In this document: positions 34,946 to 46,170 of the stretch, piece after piece | How positions within the stretch are numbered: position 1 is the first letter of the stretch | Layout: each line of letters opens with the position of its first letter | DNA from: Pseudevernia furfuracea | Taxonomy: Eukaryota; Ascomycota; Lecanoromycetes; Lecanorales; Parmeliaceae | DNA length: 64,000 nucleotides | Assembly: GCA_022315425.1 (NCBI GenBank) | Contig: JAIUPT010000050.1 | Coordinates: 930,001 to 994,000, forward strand | Direction of reading: 5' to 3' | Program-made: the position numbers and the translations under genes | Notes under the pieces: model-generated | Seen by the model: only the letters and a program-made list of their open reading frames with translations | Told to the model about the DNA's origin: nothing | The model's database searches: none

Positions 34946-35168
34946 GAAGCGAAACAAGGGGACAGTTCGACAGGGTTGGAAAGGAAAAGATGGGTGGTGC
35001 GGGGGCAGGGGGGGGGGGATGAAGAAGTAGTAGTAGTAGCAGTAGTAGTAGTGGTAGTAGTAGTAGGAGTAGGCATCAATACTCCCTCATCTCTATCTCG
35101 AGCTCATGAAAGAAATTCAAGGACCGTTTTTTATCCAACGAACCATGGAGGGGGGGCGGGGCGGGGAA

Positions 35169-35247
35169 GGGGGGGGGGGGGGGGGGGGGGGGAGGGAGGA
35201 ATTACACGCTGTTGTTGTTGATCGATGGGGGGGGGGGGGGGGGGGGG
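35169..35247. repeat. Two long G homopolymers (24 and 21 nt)
   Basis: Uninterrupted G runs at 35169-35192 and 35227-35247 flank a short unique segment and end at the left edge of the inverted-repeat element. Run lengths may be inaccurate because homopolymers are error-prone. Confidence 0.8.
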
Positions 35248-35533
35248 CAGCATACTCGTATCTACCCACAAGTGCACTCTACCCAGAAGTGCACGGTTAG
35301 GGCTAGGGCACAGCGCCGAAAATTAGCAAAGATATCTATTTACTCACCATTTCGATAATAGCTAGCTAAAACCTAATGGATTATTGATTTTCTATAGGCG
35401 TCATATCGTTCTTGACATCGTAGATACCAAGTATTATTTAAGTGAATATGTAACGATCACACGGTGAATGGAATTTGCGACGACAAGCCCTAGCCCTAAC
35501 CGTGCACTTCTGGGTAGATACGAGTATTTGCTG
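35248..35533. mobile_element. Miniature inverted-repeat element (MITE-like), 286 bp
   Basis: The ends are inverted copies: 35252-35309 and 35487-35527. The 41-bp repeats match perfectly, except that the left end carries an extra 17 bp, a tandem copy of the TACCCAGAAGTGCAC segment with one mismatch. The outer bases extend the pairing to CAGCA...TGCTG. Each repeat ends inward in GGTTAGGGCTAGGG. The interior is AT-rich and has no ORF of note. No target-site duplication is visible; the left flank is a G run. The shape fits a non-autonomous DNA transposon, but the superfamily is not recognised. Confidence 0.7.
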
Positions 35534-35739
35534 ACTCATGGAGATTAGATGAAAAGGACAGAAAAACAATTACTACGTTACTTACATACAAGCAAGCGTG
35601 ACTAGGATTTTTTTGGGATGGGTAGGTATATCGCGTTTCGTATACCTTGAGGAGGACAGGACAGGACAGGACAGGGGGCAGGGGGAAAATGGATTTCAAA
35701 ATCCGTGGGGTGAGAAAGATTATTATTGGCTTTATCTGA

Positions 35740-35757
35740 CTGATTGATTGATTGATT

Positions 35758-35799
<42 letters not shown>

Positions 35800-35800
35800 C
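35740..35800. repeat. (TGAT)n/(AGAT)n tetranucleotide microsatellite
   Basis: About five TGAT units pass directly into about ten AGAT units. Confidence 0.9.
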
Positions 35801-35946
35801 AGAATGTACAGCGTTAATGATAGCAGGCGACAAAGATATACACTACAAAAGTGGAGGCAAAATGGGTCACGGTAATCAATTAGATCTCCAAAAAGGTAAG
35901 TAGGGTAAATATCTCCAACCGCCCCGCCCCGCCCCGCCCCCCAAAA

Positions 35947-38900
35947 TCAAGCCACCGCCCCCTCCCTCTCCATCAACCGAATCGGCTCCATATCAATATT
36001 CTCATGATAAGTATCCACCGCTCTCAACCGCGCCTCCCACACATCCCCAACCCTCCACCCGCCCTCCTCCACCACAGCGGCACTATACATCAACCGCACC
36101 TTCATATCCCACACATTCACCCAGCCCGGATAGAGCCCCCGGCGCGCCGTGCCCTCCACGACCGTCACATCGAAGGTCTCTGGCAGGCTCGCCTCTTGGA
36201 AGTAGAAGGCCCGGAACATGGCCTGGCAGATCCAGTGGCGGGTCGACGAGGTTTTGGCTAGGGCGATTTTCTTCTCGCGGTGGATGGCGCCGGCGGCGTA
36301 TTCCTCGACCTGGGCGGGCGAGAAGGGCAAGTAGGAGGAGTCGTCATCGTCGGTGGCGGTGCTGCTGCTGCCGACGAGGGAGGCGCCGGTGGCGGCTTCG
36401 TGCCGGATAGCGGCTTCGATCTGCCAGTGGGTGTACATGTCGATGTGGCGGCGGAGCGGGGACGTGGCCTTGCAGTAGGCCGGGAGGCCGAGGGTGTGGT
36501 GTTCCAGGGGCCGGCCCGAGGTTTGGCTTTGGCCGACAAGGCGCATGTAGCGGAGGAGGTCGCTCTGCGCCGCGTGGCCGTATCTGGCGATTTTTGGGTC
36601 GAGGACTTCGCGCTTGAAGACTTCGGGCGGGGAGGCCGGTTCGGGGTTGCGGAGGATGCCTCGGTAGGGGATGGGTATTTTGCGTTCGGAGCACCAGGAG
36701 GCGCCGACGTCGCCGGCTATGATCATGAGGTCGGAGACCATTGTGGCGACCAGACCATAGGCTTCTGTGGTCCTTTGTAGAGTGATGATTGGATCGCCTT
36801 CGAATTGCTTTATTCTCTTGTTGTCGATCTTGAAGTACGTGGGTACACGGCCGGATAGATAGACTACAGGATAAGTGGCTGCTATGCGGGCTGAAGTATG
36901 GAAGTCCAAAGCTGCACCCTGAGCTCGCCTGTGACGAACGGCTTCACCAAGCTCGCGCAGCTTGTGTAGTACTTTGACATGTTCAGGATCCGTCAATGCT
37001 TTGGCCGTCAAGTCTGGATCGTCGATGGCCCGAGTAGGCATGCGTCCGCCCACGGTCAGTATTGACACAGCCTCCGACTCTGTGTCAGTCTTGGTCAATC
37101 CAAGGCCCAGGCCCACCATTCGAGGCGTAAGATAATGGACGTTGCGTACAATGCCTGGGGTTATCTTCTTCTCGAGTATGTCACCATCTGCCGATATTTT
37201 TGCACTAAAGGTGATGCATGGCCGATCATTTGCAAGACTGAAATGATCTTTCGTCAAACTGGGCATCAGCATGGGGTACTTTCTCTCTGGAAAGTAGACC
37301 GACTCTGCGAGCAAGGCTGCATACTTTGCTGCGGCAGAGTCAGGAGTGATGAAAGCAGATGGGTTGGCGACGTGGACGTGCAACCAAGACGCAGATGGAT
37401 CATTGTCAATAAGCTCCAAAGAAACTCCATCGTCACGTTCCAGAGTCTCCGCACTGTCGATGCAGAAAACCGGCATGTCACCCCAGTCCTTTCTCAAGCC
37501 TTCCATGGAGTCCTTCGGCTCAAACGCTTCGGTCTCCCTACTAGCTCTGAGCAATAATCGGCTTGCCTCTCCGGAGCCGCCATCGTGTCCAGGAAGTCTC
37601 AGATTTCTGAGCTTATACACGGTTCTGTTTTCCCACGGCTTGACGGCGCCTAATTCCTGGAGAAGAGTGAAACCCCTGGCTTCATCCAGCTCGAAACCTT
37701 CATACATTCCTACGGCACGAAGGATCATGGGACCTAAAGATGCCAGATTTGTAAAACCGTTGACGTATGACGAGGTCGCCCACACGTCAAGATAATGAAT
37801 GATGGTTTCCTCGTTACTATCATAGTTCTGCATATGAAGCTCTCTATATGGCCTCCCAAAACTCTCATCAACGTCTATTCTTATTGAGCTTGGACCAATA
37901 AGGCCCGATTCAGAGAGAGGTCTTGTTTGTCGGCTTTGCTGTATAGCAGTACGAGCTTTCTTAACGAACGTGGCGATTGGATTGAGCGAACGCGTTGCCG
38001 CCAGCAATGTGGAATCAATGCTAGGCATCGATTCATTCGTTGTATCTTGAATTACCCCTTCTTGGTACCCACGAACCCACTCTCTGACTTGAGAAATGTG
38101 TTTCAGGCTTTGCTGAGGATAAATCTCGTATATCGGATTCTGACGGTAATTCATCCGATCCCAAATTATGTTCTGACATTGAGATGTAGCTCTATGAATG
38201 GCCCACATCATCGGTTGCGTGAGTTCGGAAGGGTCTTTTTTCATCAAGACCTTCACGGCAATATCTTTCAGCGACATATATGTTCGATCTGCGAAGGCTT
38301 CAGAGGGTGCAATAATCTCGTAAAGGTGGTCGATTCTATCTGCGTGCGCTCTAAACACAGCGTCGGCGGTTTGGTGGAAAAGCGACATCTGCTCTATGAT
38401 CTTAGCTCCGGCATCTCGGGGAGCATTGAAATCAACAGGTTGAAGACGATTCAACTTCTCTTCGGCAACTTCCTGCGCCGGAAGATACGGGAGAATTTCA
38501 TTCAAATCATCCGGATCTACAAACCGCGAGACTGCCCACCGTGTACTCCCTGGCTGTCGATGGACCCATTGACCTCGAATTGTATAAAATTGGCACTGAT
38601 CGGCCAAATTTCGAACAAAGATGGCCAGGATCGGTTCCGAGGCCGCCCTGTAATCGTCAGTCTGCCGACTTCCACTGTTCCGCCGTAAGACTCACATTAA
38701 TTCGACAAGGTCACCTCGTCGAAGGAACACCTGATGGGCGAAGATGTCCGGAGTTGGCTCGTCAAATCCGAACTCTAAGTCGGCATTGCCCTCTACTTCA
38801 TCGTCCCGGGCAATCGCGGTAAAGCTCTCGTCTTCTCTCGACTGGGTGAACAGGTTCTGGGTGTCGCTAAGCGTACTTGGGTGAGTCCGACTTGACGTGT

Positions 38901-40226
38901 CGGCCAAAGCAGTGCCGTGCTGCTCCTGCCACAATCTAAGCGCCTCTCGGATGCCTCCAGACTTTCCTTTGATATGCCCATTTCGATTCGTTCCAATAAT
39001 GGGTGGGTCGATCTGGGCATTAGCCCGCAAATTCTGACTCTGTGGACGGCCTTAGTATGTGACATAAACAAAAGCAGTCTTCTTTGACTTACAGATGCTG
39101 TAGCATAGTGTCTATTTATAGCCCTTGAAGTCCTGGTCGAGAACAAGCTTCTTGATGTTTCCTGGTATTCACGATTCGAGGTGCGGCTCCCATTTAAAGC
39201 AGCCTGTCGAGTTGAGCGATCCTGAGGAGAGAAGCCGATCCTAGGGAGAGAAGCGTGACTTGGCTCTCCAGTCATTCTATTGGGTTTAGAAAATTTAGAT
39301 GTATGATGGTTTTCGTATTCATCCAGCAGGGATGTCAATGCGTTATCGAAATCTTCATCTTCGCGCTCGCCCAAAGGCGGCCCAGCTTTGTGTATCAAAC
39401 GAGTGGCATCATCCCCCTCGGCCACATACAGGATACATGGCCTCTCAGTCTGAGGTGAATCGCGGTTGACTTGGAGTATGATTCTAACATTGATTCTAAC
39501 ATTATGGACATAGTAAAAGGTATAGCGGGGGCTAGGAGTGCCGTCATACTTGGGGTATTTCCTGATAAGGTGCTCTTTAATTACGTGAACACTGGCTCCA
39601 GAGTTTTCGGCCATGAAGTCTTGTATATCAACCTTAGGATATTTTGCCTTTTGCGAATTCTTCTCCGTAGGCCGAGATGTATCCTCGTCTGTCGTACTGT
39701 TTCCATGAACGACTCCGGGTCTCCGTTTCGATACCCAGCGCATTGTTAGTGACTTCGCCTCGGTATCGATTAGCGACGACCGCCTTGAGTGTTTGCGAAT
39801 AAGCGGGTCACGGTCGTGCTTAGGTGAAACTCGTCGTATACGAGGCTTTCGAGCGGCTTGCGTCAATGGAGATTGTGGTTGAATGCCCAAAGTCCCCGGA
39901 CGACCATCTGACATTCCTCGTGTACGAGGCTCGTGAACGGTTCGGCTCGATCGATTGCCAGATCGATTTTGAGACCCATTCGACCTTCTCACCGGGGTCG
40001 GTTTCATTTCGGCTAGACTTTCGGGAGAAAAAAACGACCTCAACGCATGTTCGACTTCGCGCGATAGTATTTGCTGAAAGGGAACGGCGTCCGGGCTCTT
40101 CGAAGTGTGTCGTATGCCGGCTCGAAAGCTGGAGTTGTAACGGGGTTGAACCAGCGCGCAGCGCCAGCATGGTTGGCTGGCTCTTCTAACTTCTAAAACC
40201 GCCCTGAGTCTCTGCCTTGCTGCCAT
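35947..40226 (-). CDS. cyt-4: Mitochondrial RNase II-family exoribonuclease (CYT-4/Dss1-like)
   Basis: 3'-5' exoribonuclease of mitochondrial RNA turnover and processing. Exons 40226-39093, 39039-38696 and 38647-35947 give 1392 residues. The start ATG opens a typical import presequence (MAARQRLRAVLEVRR) rich in Arg and lacking acids. A basic, probably disordered region follows. The second and third exons carry the fungal CYT-4 N-terminal part (HQVFLRRGDLVEL). The RNB catalytic domain starts near residue 880 with FCIDSAETLERDDGVSLE, containing the metal-binding aspartates. YCKATSPLRRHIDMYTHWQ is the conserved RNB C-terminal block; an S1-like end follows. The first exon of 378 codons makes it longer than I expect for this family. 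It is divergent from the molybdopterin synthase gene. Confidence 0.88.
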
Positions 40227-40620
40227 GATTGTTGAGCAGGTGAGTACTGCCCTTCGCAGAGAGGGACCACTGATGCGCGAGAATGTGCAATTCGAAGCTT
40301 TTTCTGTATTGATAGGGCTGATAGTCTTGGCGCTCTTCTCCGCCCCCCTTCTTTGTGCGGACTGGTTTGCTCTCTGTTTCTCTCGACCACCACGCAAATT
40401 CAGTGTAAGTCTTCGCTCTCCCTTCCTTATTCATTCGATTCCAAACCACATGATGAGCATCAAAAACAATAGCATGTATTATCCGAAGAAGCACCCTGTG
40501 GCTTCCCTTCAGAGAACCAACACCATCCTGACTCTCAACCACCACCCCCCCTTCGTGCACTCTTCCCCCCCCATCTAATTTGTCAAACCATCCGCTGACC
40601 TTGATACCATCACCCAAAAG
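40227..40620. promoter_or_regulatory. Bidirectional promoter of CYT-4-like and MoaD-like genes
   Basis: A 394-bp head-to-head interval. The right end is C-rich. A minus-strand frame is open throughout, but I treat it as chance. Confidence 0.45.
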
Positions 40621-40911
40621 ATGCCCGAAAAGCTTCCCCAAGACCATTTCCGCATCCTCTACTTCGCCTCCGCTGCCTCCTTCACCCGCAAATCCTCTGA
40701 TACTTTCCCCGCTCCAATGCCCATTACCGGCTTGTTCGCCGTTCTGGAGAAGCAATATCCGGGGATCACAAAGGCCGTACTGGACAGTTGCGCTGTGACT
40801 GTTAATTTGGAATATGTGGACGTTGAGGAAGACGGTGGGGTGGAAGAGGGAGGCGTCGTGGTTAACGTGGGGGATGAGGTGGCGATCATACCGCCTGTGA
40901 GCTCTGGTTGA
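40621..40911 (+). CDS. Molybdopterin synthase small subunit (MoaD/MOCS2A, CnxG-like)
   Basis: Sulfur-carrier subunit of molybdopterin synthase for molybdenum cofactor (nitrate reductase, xanthine dehydrogenase). A single exon encodes 96 residues with the beta-grasp pattern: ILYFASAASFTRKSSDTF at the N-terminus, then PITGLFAVLEKQYPG, a CAVTVNLEYVD strand, and the C-terminal tail GDEVAIIPPVSSG. The terminal Gly needed for thiocarboxylation is present, while the position before it is Ser instead of the usual Gly. A Glu/Gly-rich insert (EEDGGVEEGGV) sits before the last strand. The length is normal for the family. Confidence 0.88.
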   Translation: MPEKLPQDHFRILYFASAASFTRKSSDTFPAPMPITGLFAVLEKQYPGITKAVLDSCAVTVNLEYVDVEEDGGVEEGGVVVNVGDEVAIIPPVSSG

Positions 40912-41490
40912 ACGAGCACGACGGGACAGACTTGTTGTGCACCTGTTAGGTCTGTTGGTTGGAGAGGTTCTTGTACGCTGTACGCCCAGTTCCTTACGGA
41001 GCAGCAAGTGTATGAGAGCACTTTGGAGAGATCTCCTGCAAGGACAAAAGCCGTGCTTGGTATTTGAATAGTGAGGTTCGAGTTGGTCTACGCTTGTCTC
41101 AAGCAAAAGTCACCGAACGGAGGTTATGAGCGAGGATGAGAGGTAAGAACGGCGATCAAAGAAGGCGAAGAGATGGCAGACGTATTGGCTATTGGAGGGG
41201 TTTGAGACGTTAATCAGCTACGAGATCCGAGTACATTTGTGGAACATAGCCTCATGGGGAAGTCATTAATAGCGAGGTGTTCTTTTCAGATTGGTCATCT
41301 TTTTCTAAAATAGATGATCATCATATCTAATATCGCTTCAGCTCTTATATCCAAAACATGTCTGATAAATACTCCGGGAAGTAATGAAACCCCTGATCGT
41401 CAAGCTATGCGCTGATGCTATGCAACACGTAAGTTTCGTCAGCGCTGAAATTGCCAATTTTTTTTAGATCGTCATCCAAAGCGTGAAGAG
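40912..41490. other. Convergent intergenic stretch
   Basis: 579 bp between the stops of the MoaD-like (+) and methyltransferase (-) genes. No gene or repeat identified. Confidence 0.45.
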
Positions 41491-43017
41491 TTATAACGGT
41501 TTCTGAGCGTAGACAACGACTCTGTCAAGCTTGTCAGTTCTGCCGCTCAAACATGGAGACAAAAAGCTGGAAGTACGGCATACATCGTTTGATAAGTATG
41601 ATGCCTTGGATTCATAAGGGAAGTGCGCATTTGCGCGGTCCACGACCTGACTTGATCGGACGTCCACTGCTCACCAGTCAGTCATGACCTTTCTTGACTC
41701 TCCCTTGCTTGGAATCAGAAGATGGCACTGAGCACAGGAAACTGCCTCACCCCACAGTACTGCGTCAACAGCCGTAACGTCCATGCATCTAATCCCTCAA
41801 GCCAATGCTGCATATTCCAGCGTCCGATATCCTTCAACCTGCAATCAACAGGCCATTCGCCCACGGGCCACTTGTATTGCTTTTCCACTACGTTGACGAA
41901 GCCTGCTTCCTCAATCCTTTTCCTGATGAATGGCGCTATCATGATGTCCTTCCCAAACTTCTGGGTTGCTTCGATCGCAAGGTCATAGCAACGATGTATT
42001 ATGTCGCCTGAAGCGACGGAGCCGTCGTCCGATATTAATTTTGGGGTGGGTTCGCTGTGCTCGATGTAGCCGCCCGGGGCGATATGGCTGCGGGGCGTCA
42101 AGGTCAGCTTGTGGGGGACCAAGCAAGTTTTGAGCGGGCCGTGCTCACTCAAAGCACTCTTTGTAGAAGACGGGCCAGTCAGCAATGCTAGCGTAGAGGA
42201 AACGGACATGGATGTAGTCGAAGTGGTTCGGAGGGTAGATCCACACGCTGCAGCAGTCGTCGATCACGAAACTGAGATTTTCGGCCGAACTTGGTCTGAA
42301 GGTTGGGGAGAGATCGCTTCCTGAATTGAGGCGTCGGTACAGAAACTTATATCGTGGTCATTCGGTGGCTTACCAATCACCTCCGCGTTCGGGAACATGT
42401 CTGCAACATCCCTACGAGACGTCAGTCACGCGGTCTCCGAGGCCGACTTGTAGTTCATACGACGCCCATATTCCAAGCCCCGTGCCGACGTCCATAACCC
42501 TCTTTGGATTCTTTATTGGTGCGAGGTATAGCTTGTTGTTGAGCGTCAGGAGGAACATGTGATGCCTGCGATTCCAGGTCGACTCATTAGTATCGTCCGA
42601 GAGGATAGGCGTTTCTGGATGGACTCACGCATATAGGTCGAGTCGTAGAGCTTCATCGTCGTGAGGGATCCAGTATTCGCCATCGCCTAACTCCATCAGC
42701 AAGGCGCTATAGCCCAATTTGCGATATGAGCTGTCCAAACGTACGGTAGGTGTGGTACCTTCTGTTATTCTCAATGCGATAATGCTTCATCTCGCTATCC
42801 AAGGACATACGGCTACCAGTGAGTCAGAGGGTATTTGCTTTGCGGGGATCAGATGTAGGCGCTCACGAAGAGTCTGAGAAGATCGAGGCAGAGTCTCCAT
42901 TTGAGGCAGAATCTCCCTCACGGTCGTATCTCGAATCCTACAGTACATCAGTCTGTATGAGAGCACTAAGGTGGAGGCTGATCTCACGATGGGGATATCC
43001 TCACTGCCTGTAGCCAT
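41491..43017 (-). CDS. LaeA-like SAM-dependent methyltransferase, ten exons
   Basis: Exons: 43017-42988, 42937-42867, 42812-42741, 42706-42629, 42565-42464, 42411-42374, 42320-42149, 42087-41751, 41666-41584, 41521-41491, giving 337 residues. Motif I is VMDVGTGLGIWA, formed just before a junction. Following blocks are ADMFPNAEVIGSDLSP, ENLSFVIDDCC, FDYIHVRFLYASIADWPVF and APGGYIEHSEPTPKL, the pattern of fungal LaeA/UMTA-type enzymes. The last two small exons supply WTSDQVRSWTAQMR and VVVYAQKP, as in full-length relatives; without them the frame would end in an unrelated short tail. The third intron needs a GTTTGG donor. The Ser/Asp-rich N-terminus (DSASNGDSASIFSDSS) is also typical. Substrate unknown; regulator or biosynthetic enzyme cannot be distinguished. 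Confidence 0.85.
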
Positions 43018-44322
43018 GCATATAACTTGAGTCGAGTGCTATGTATACGGATATACGTTGAGAGGGCACGATTTGAAGACTCAATTGACCGTTTTGAGCT
43101 TGGCGAAGACGATGGGATAGGTGAGGATGGGGCAATGGGTGTGAGGTGGTTGTGAAGAAGGGAAAGGTTGATGGGACAGGAGAGAGAGAGAAATGATTCG
43201 CGATGTCCGAGTCGGACTGCCACATCATCAAAGTAAGGTTAGTAGTTGAAACTATGGAACTACCTTTTCCTTTTCGCATGCGAGGGATCGTTTCGGGATT
43301 TGAGAGTCAGCGTGCTAATTTTCAACTGACTGCTGCGTGGAGAGTGGAGAGGGGAGAGGGGAAGAGGTGAGGGGGAAAAGCAATTGATGGAGCGGATTGA
43401 TCAAAAATCAAAATGGTTCGGTGAGACTTGGCGCATGGAACGGCCCCGAGGGTATAAAGACTGGAAGAACCGGCTCGCTGGAAGCCAATCATAAAGCTTG
43501 GGAATGCTACCTCCGGTGCGACGGCGTGCGAGGTAGGGGCGGGAAGTTTTTTGTCGGTAAACTCTCCACAGAGTGGGGAATTTTGTCCCCTTGGGTCCCT
43601 GGACTCCCATATTTCTGGGTTGGCTCGTGAGGCTCGACCGTGTTCTTGGGCTTGAGGGTGTCATGTCATGTCATATTGTGGCTTTCTTTATTTACTTATT
43701 TACAACGCCCTGATCCCTGAATCTGCATCGTCATCTTCCCGCCCATGCTTCTTACATATATTCCTGTCGACTACCTTAGGGAGAGAAAAAGCATCCTTTG
43801 CAAGACCCCACAGTTCCAGTCCCAACAAATGAGCGACCTACAAAAGATAAGCTCATGCGGGTTTTAATTGCAGCGCAAAGTCAGACGGTGGTGTGAAGAA
43901 CCGCTGAAGCACTAACACAACTAACTGGTTCAGGATTTGGCTTTGATGCACGATGGGAAAAAAGCGACTCGGGCGAGAGCGAAGGCATGCGTAGAGCCTG
44001 CGTCTGGACCCGGGAATAAGCTTAGCGGATTCGAGCTGTTCAAAATCTGCAATTCGAACCCCCCACACTACAGCAACGTATACCTTAAGGAGTCTCGAAA
44101 TTAGGCTCACTGGAATAGAATTGTGGGCAGAATATCTTGTTCCACAGGCATATCGATGCTTCGTAAAACGCTCATTAATCTATTAGGCCAAGGTCTATGG
44201 CTTCACCCCGAAAATCCCAAATCTAACGCCAAAATGCCATGCATCGCTAAATGAAATTGTCACTTTTTTCGCCGTCCGATTCCATCATGTATCCTCACAA
44301 CAGCAGCGTAGTCAGAACCTGT
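43018..44322. other. Intergenic, 1.3 kb, no supported gene
   Basis: Lies between two minus-strand genes. Short ORFs (such as 43853-44110 minus) lack domains. Purine-rich DNA at about 43330-43380 and three TCATG repeats near 43662 are the only features seen. Confidence 0.45.
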
Positions 44323-44999
44323 CTAGGCCATGTCCTTGGGCGGGACGGTCTTGCTACGACGCCACAGACACACGCTGCACATGGCGGAGAAAGCAAAGAG
44401 GATACTGAGTAGTGTCAGCCATCATGTTGGGCGACAACTTTGTAAGATGGAGTTACCAAAGTGCAATACTCAAACCCCAGATGGCTTTCATCTCATAGCA
44501 CGTGGTCTTGCTCGCACCAATCCAGTTGCTGTACACAATCTTTCCACCTTGCTTGTTGAAGGTGTCCTTGAGCTGGGAGCTCAGCTGAGATGCCGATTCA
44601 GCAACACTGGAAGTGCCGACGGCTTGGCAGTTCAAGTATGAAAGGGGCTTGCCAACCACAATAGCGACAACAGATAAGGCGATGAGCATCAGACCATCCA
44701 TACCAGTGTTGATGAGGTACGGGAGGATATTGTCAATGTGTAGGATGGCAGTGATTGCGCAGTACAGGATGGCGATGCAAGTCTACAATGCGGACGTCAG
44801 CATTGGCATCGTCAAAGTGCAATGAGATACCCACCACGCTGAGGGTACCGATAAGTTCATCGGATGGAGAGTTATCCTGCGAAACCATTTCCGAGATGAA
44901 GTTCGCCGCCATGCCAATGCAGCCGAGGAGACTGATTACTTGAAGCAAGCGGACGATCTTGAATGTTGCTCCAAGAGCACCATAGTCAGGTCCAGCCAT
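44323..44999 (-). CDS. MARVEL-type four-helix membrane protein
   Basis: Exons 44999-44835, 44782-44457 and 44404-44323 give 190 residues. Four hydrophobic segments are seen: IVRLLQVISLLGCIGMAANF, CIAILYCAITAIL, LMLIALSVVAIVV, and a last helix across the third exon (LCILFAFSAMCSVCLW) before a basic cytosolic tail ending KDMA. The third loop has a Cys pair, as is common in this family. Fungal MARVEL proteins are small tetraspan proteins linked to membrane organisation; no specific role follows from the sequence. Splice junctions (GTGGGT...TAG, GTAACT...CAG) preserve frame. Confidence 0.8.
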
Positions 45000-46170
45000 T
45001 TCGAGGGTTGGAAGTATGACTGAAGGTGGAAAAATTGTATGATTTCAAGTGATTGAGAGTGATGATCGACTAAGAGAGCACGTGTGGTGACAGGAGATTG
45101 AATGAAAAGATCGTAGAATGGACCAGTGTCGATGTAGCGATCGGCACAAAGTTGATGCAATGAGCGTCTTAAGGAAATAGACTGAGGTAAGGAAATCACG
45201 AGAGATGAAATGCTTTAAGGAATCCTGTAAGAGACTGTGGTTCAGATGCAGAAGAAATGTAGCGAGGTACCTCAGACATCTTAAGTACAAAGAGAATCTA
45301 ACCTCCAACAATTTCGATGTCCTACCAACGCACCCGCTTCGTGCTGTTTCTAAAGATGTCTCTTGTCAATTATCAGGCGGTTTCACGCTTGCTCGATGAT
45401 AACGCGTCTTAGCCAATAGTCAAACAATCTCAAAATGAGGCTTCTCGGCTGTTACCGAGATGGGCGCTTATAAAATCTCAGAGCACTGGCGAACTGAACG
45501 GCGACAAGAGATCGGCCACTAAGGTTGCAGAAGCTGCTTGATGATGTTACCGGCAGAAACATGATCTGGTATAATTGGGGCTTTCCTTGGCCTGGCGAAG
45601 GCGAGAATAGAAAAGAACGGATCGTTTCAATCTCTTTGCATGCAGACATTAAGCTGGAGATATTTCTGTATCCGCCAACGACGTCGTCAAAGATAGACAT
45701 CGGACGATTGCTATATTTTTAGCATACCTATTGGATTTGAAGACTTGAGAGACCGAATTGATGCTCGGTTCATGACACAGAAGAGATTGCGACGGCCGAC
45801 ATATGCACCATGGGACGAGACGAGACGAGGCTTCAGCTTTTTCTTCGCGTCGATGGTCTGAAAATAATACGCTAATATCCCCGCACTGGCTACTCAAGTC
45901 TTTGCCCACTCTGGAGCTATTGAATAAAATAAAGTAGTCGATATGATGAGGACGAGAGCGTGAGCAGCGGCCAGCAGTGCCATATACCCCACCTTGATCT
46001 AGTCGTATTGGGAAGTCCGAGCCGTTTTGGGTGTACATATGAAAGCAGCGGTGCAGGTACCATAGTATACTCGTAATGTGTAAACACCAATCTGTGATAC
46101 CCGTGTTGCTTAATCGACGCGCACCTCCTTCAGCTTTGCCATTTTTCGATTCACACCGATTCAGCCCATC
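45000..46170. other. Intergenic, 1.2 kb, no supported gene
   Basis: Divergent interval upstream of the MARVEL gene and of the interrupted gene. A 195-codon minus ORF (45649-46236) overlaps the interrupted gene and shows no domain. Confidence 0.45.

Larger units (their letters stand above)
34180..35946. other. Low-complexity interval of 1.8 kb, no supported gene
   Basis: Almost the whole stretch is simple sequence: C runs at 34646-34693, (CGA)n at about 34764-34790, TGGAA/TGGAC-type repeats at 34857-34945, AGT-rich DNA at 35027-35074, G runs of 24 and 21, an inverted-repeat element, ACAGG repeats near 35650, TGAT/AGAT repeats at 35740-35800 and CCCCG repeats near 35921. ORFs here are artefacts of repeats. 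Confidence 0.75.

Noticed and set aside
34585..35221. ORFs rich in Pro, Gly, Val or Ser in the simple-repeat interval
   Set aside because: They arise from homopolymers and short repeats and contain no globular sequence.
40186..41106. A 306-codon minus-strand ORF that covers the MoaD-like gene completely
   Set aside because: No domain or signal peptide is seen, its composition follows the antisense of a real gene, and it crosses the shared promoter. Treated as chance.
43853..44110. An 85-codon minus-strand ORF downstream of the methyltransferase promoter
   Set aside because: Weak hydrophobic stretches only; nothing distinguishes it from random sequence.
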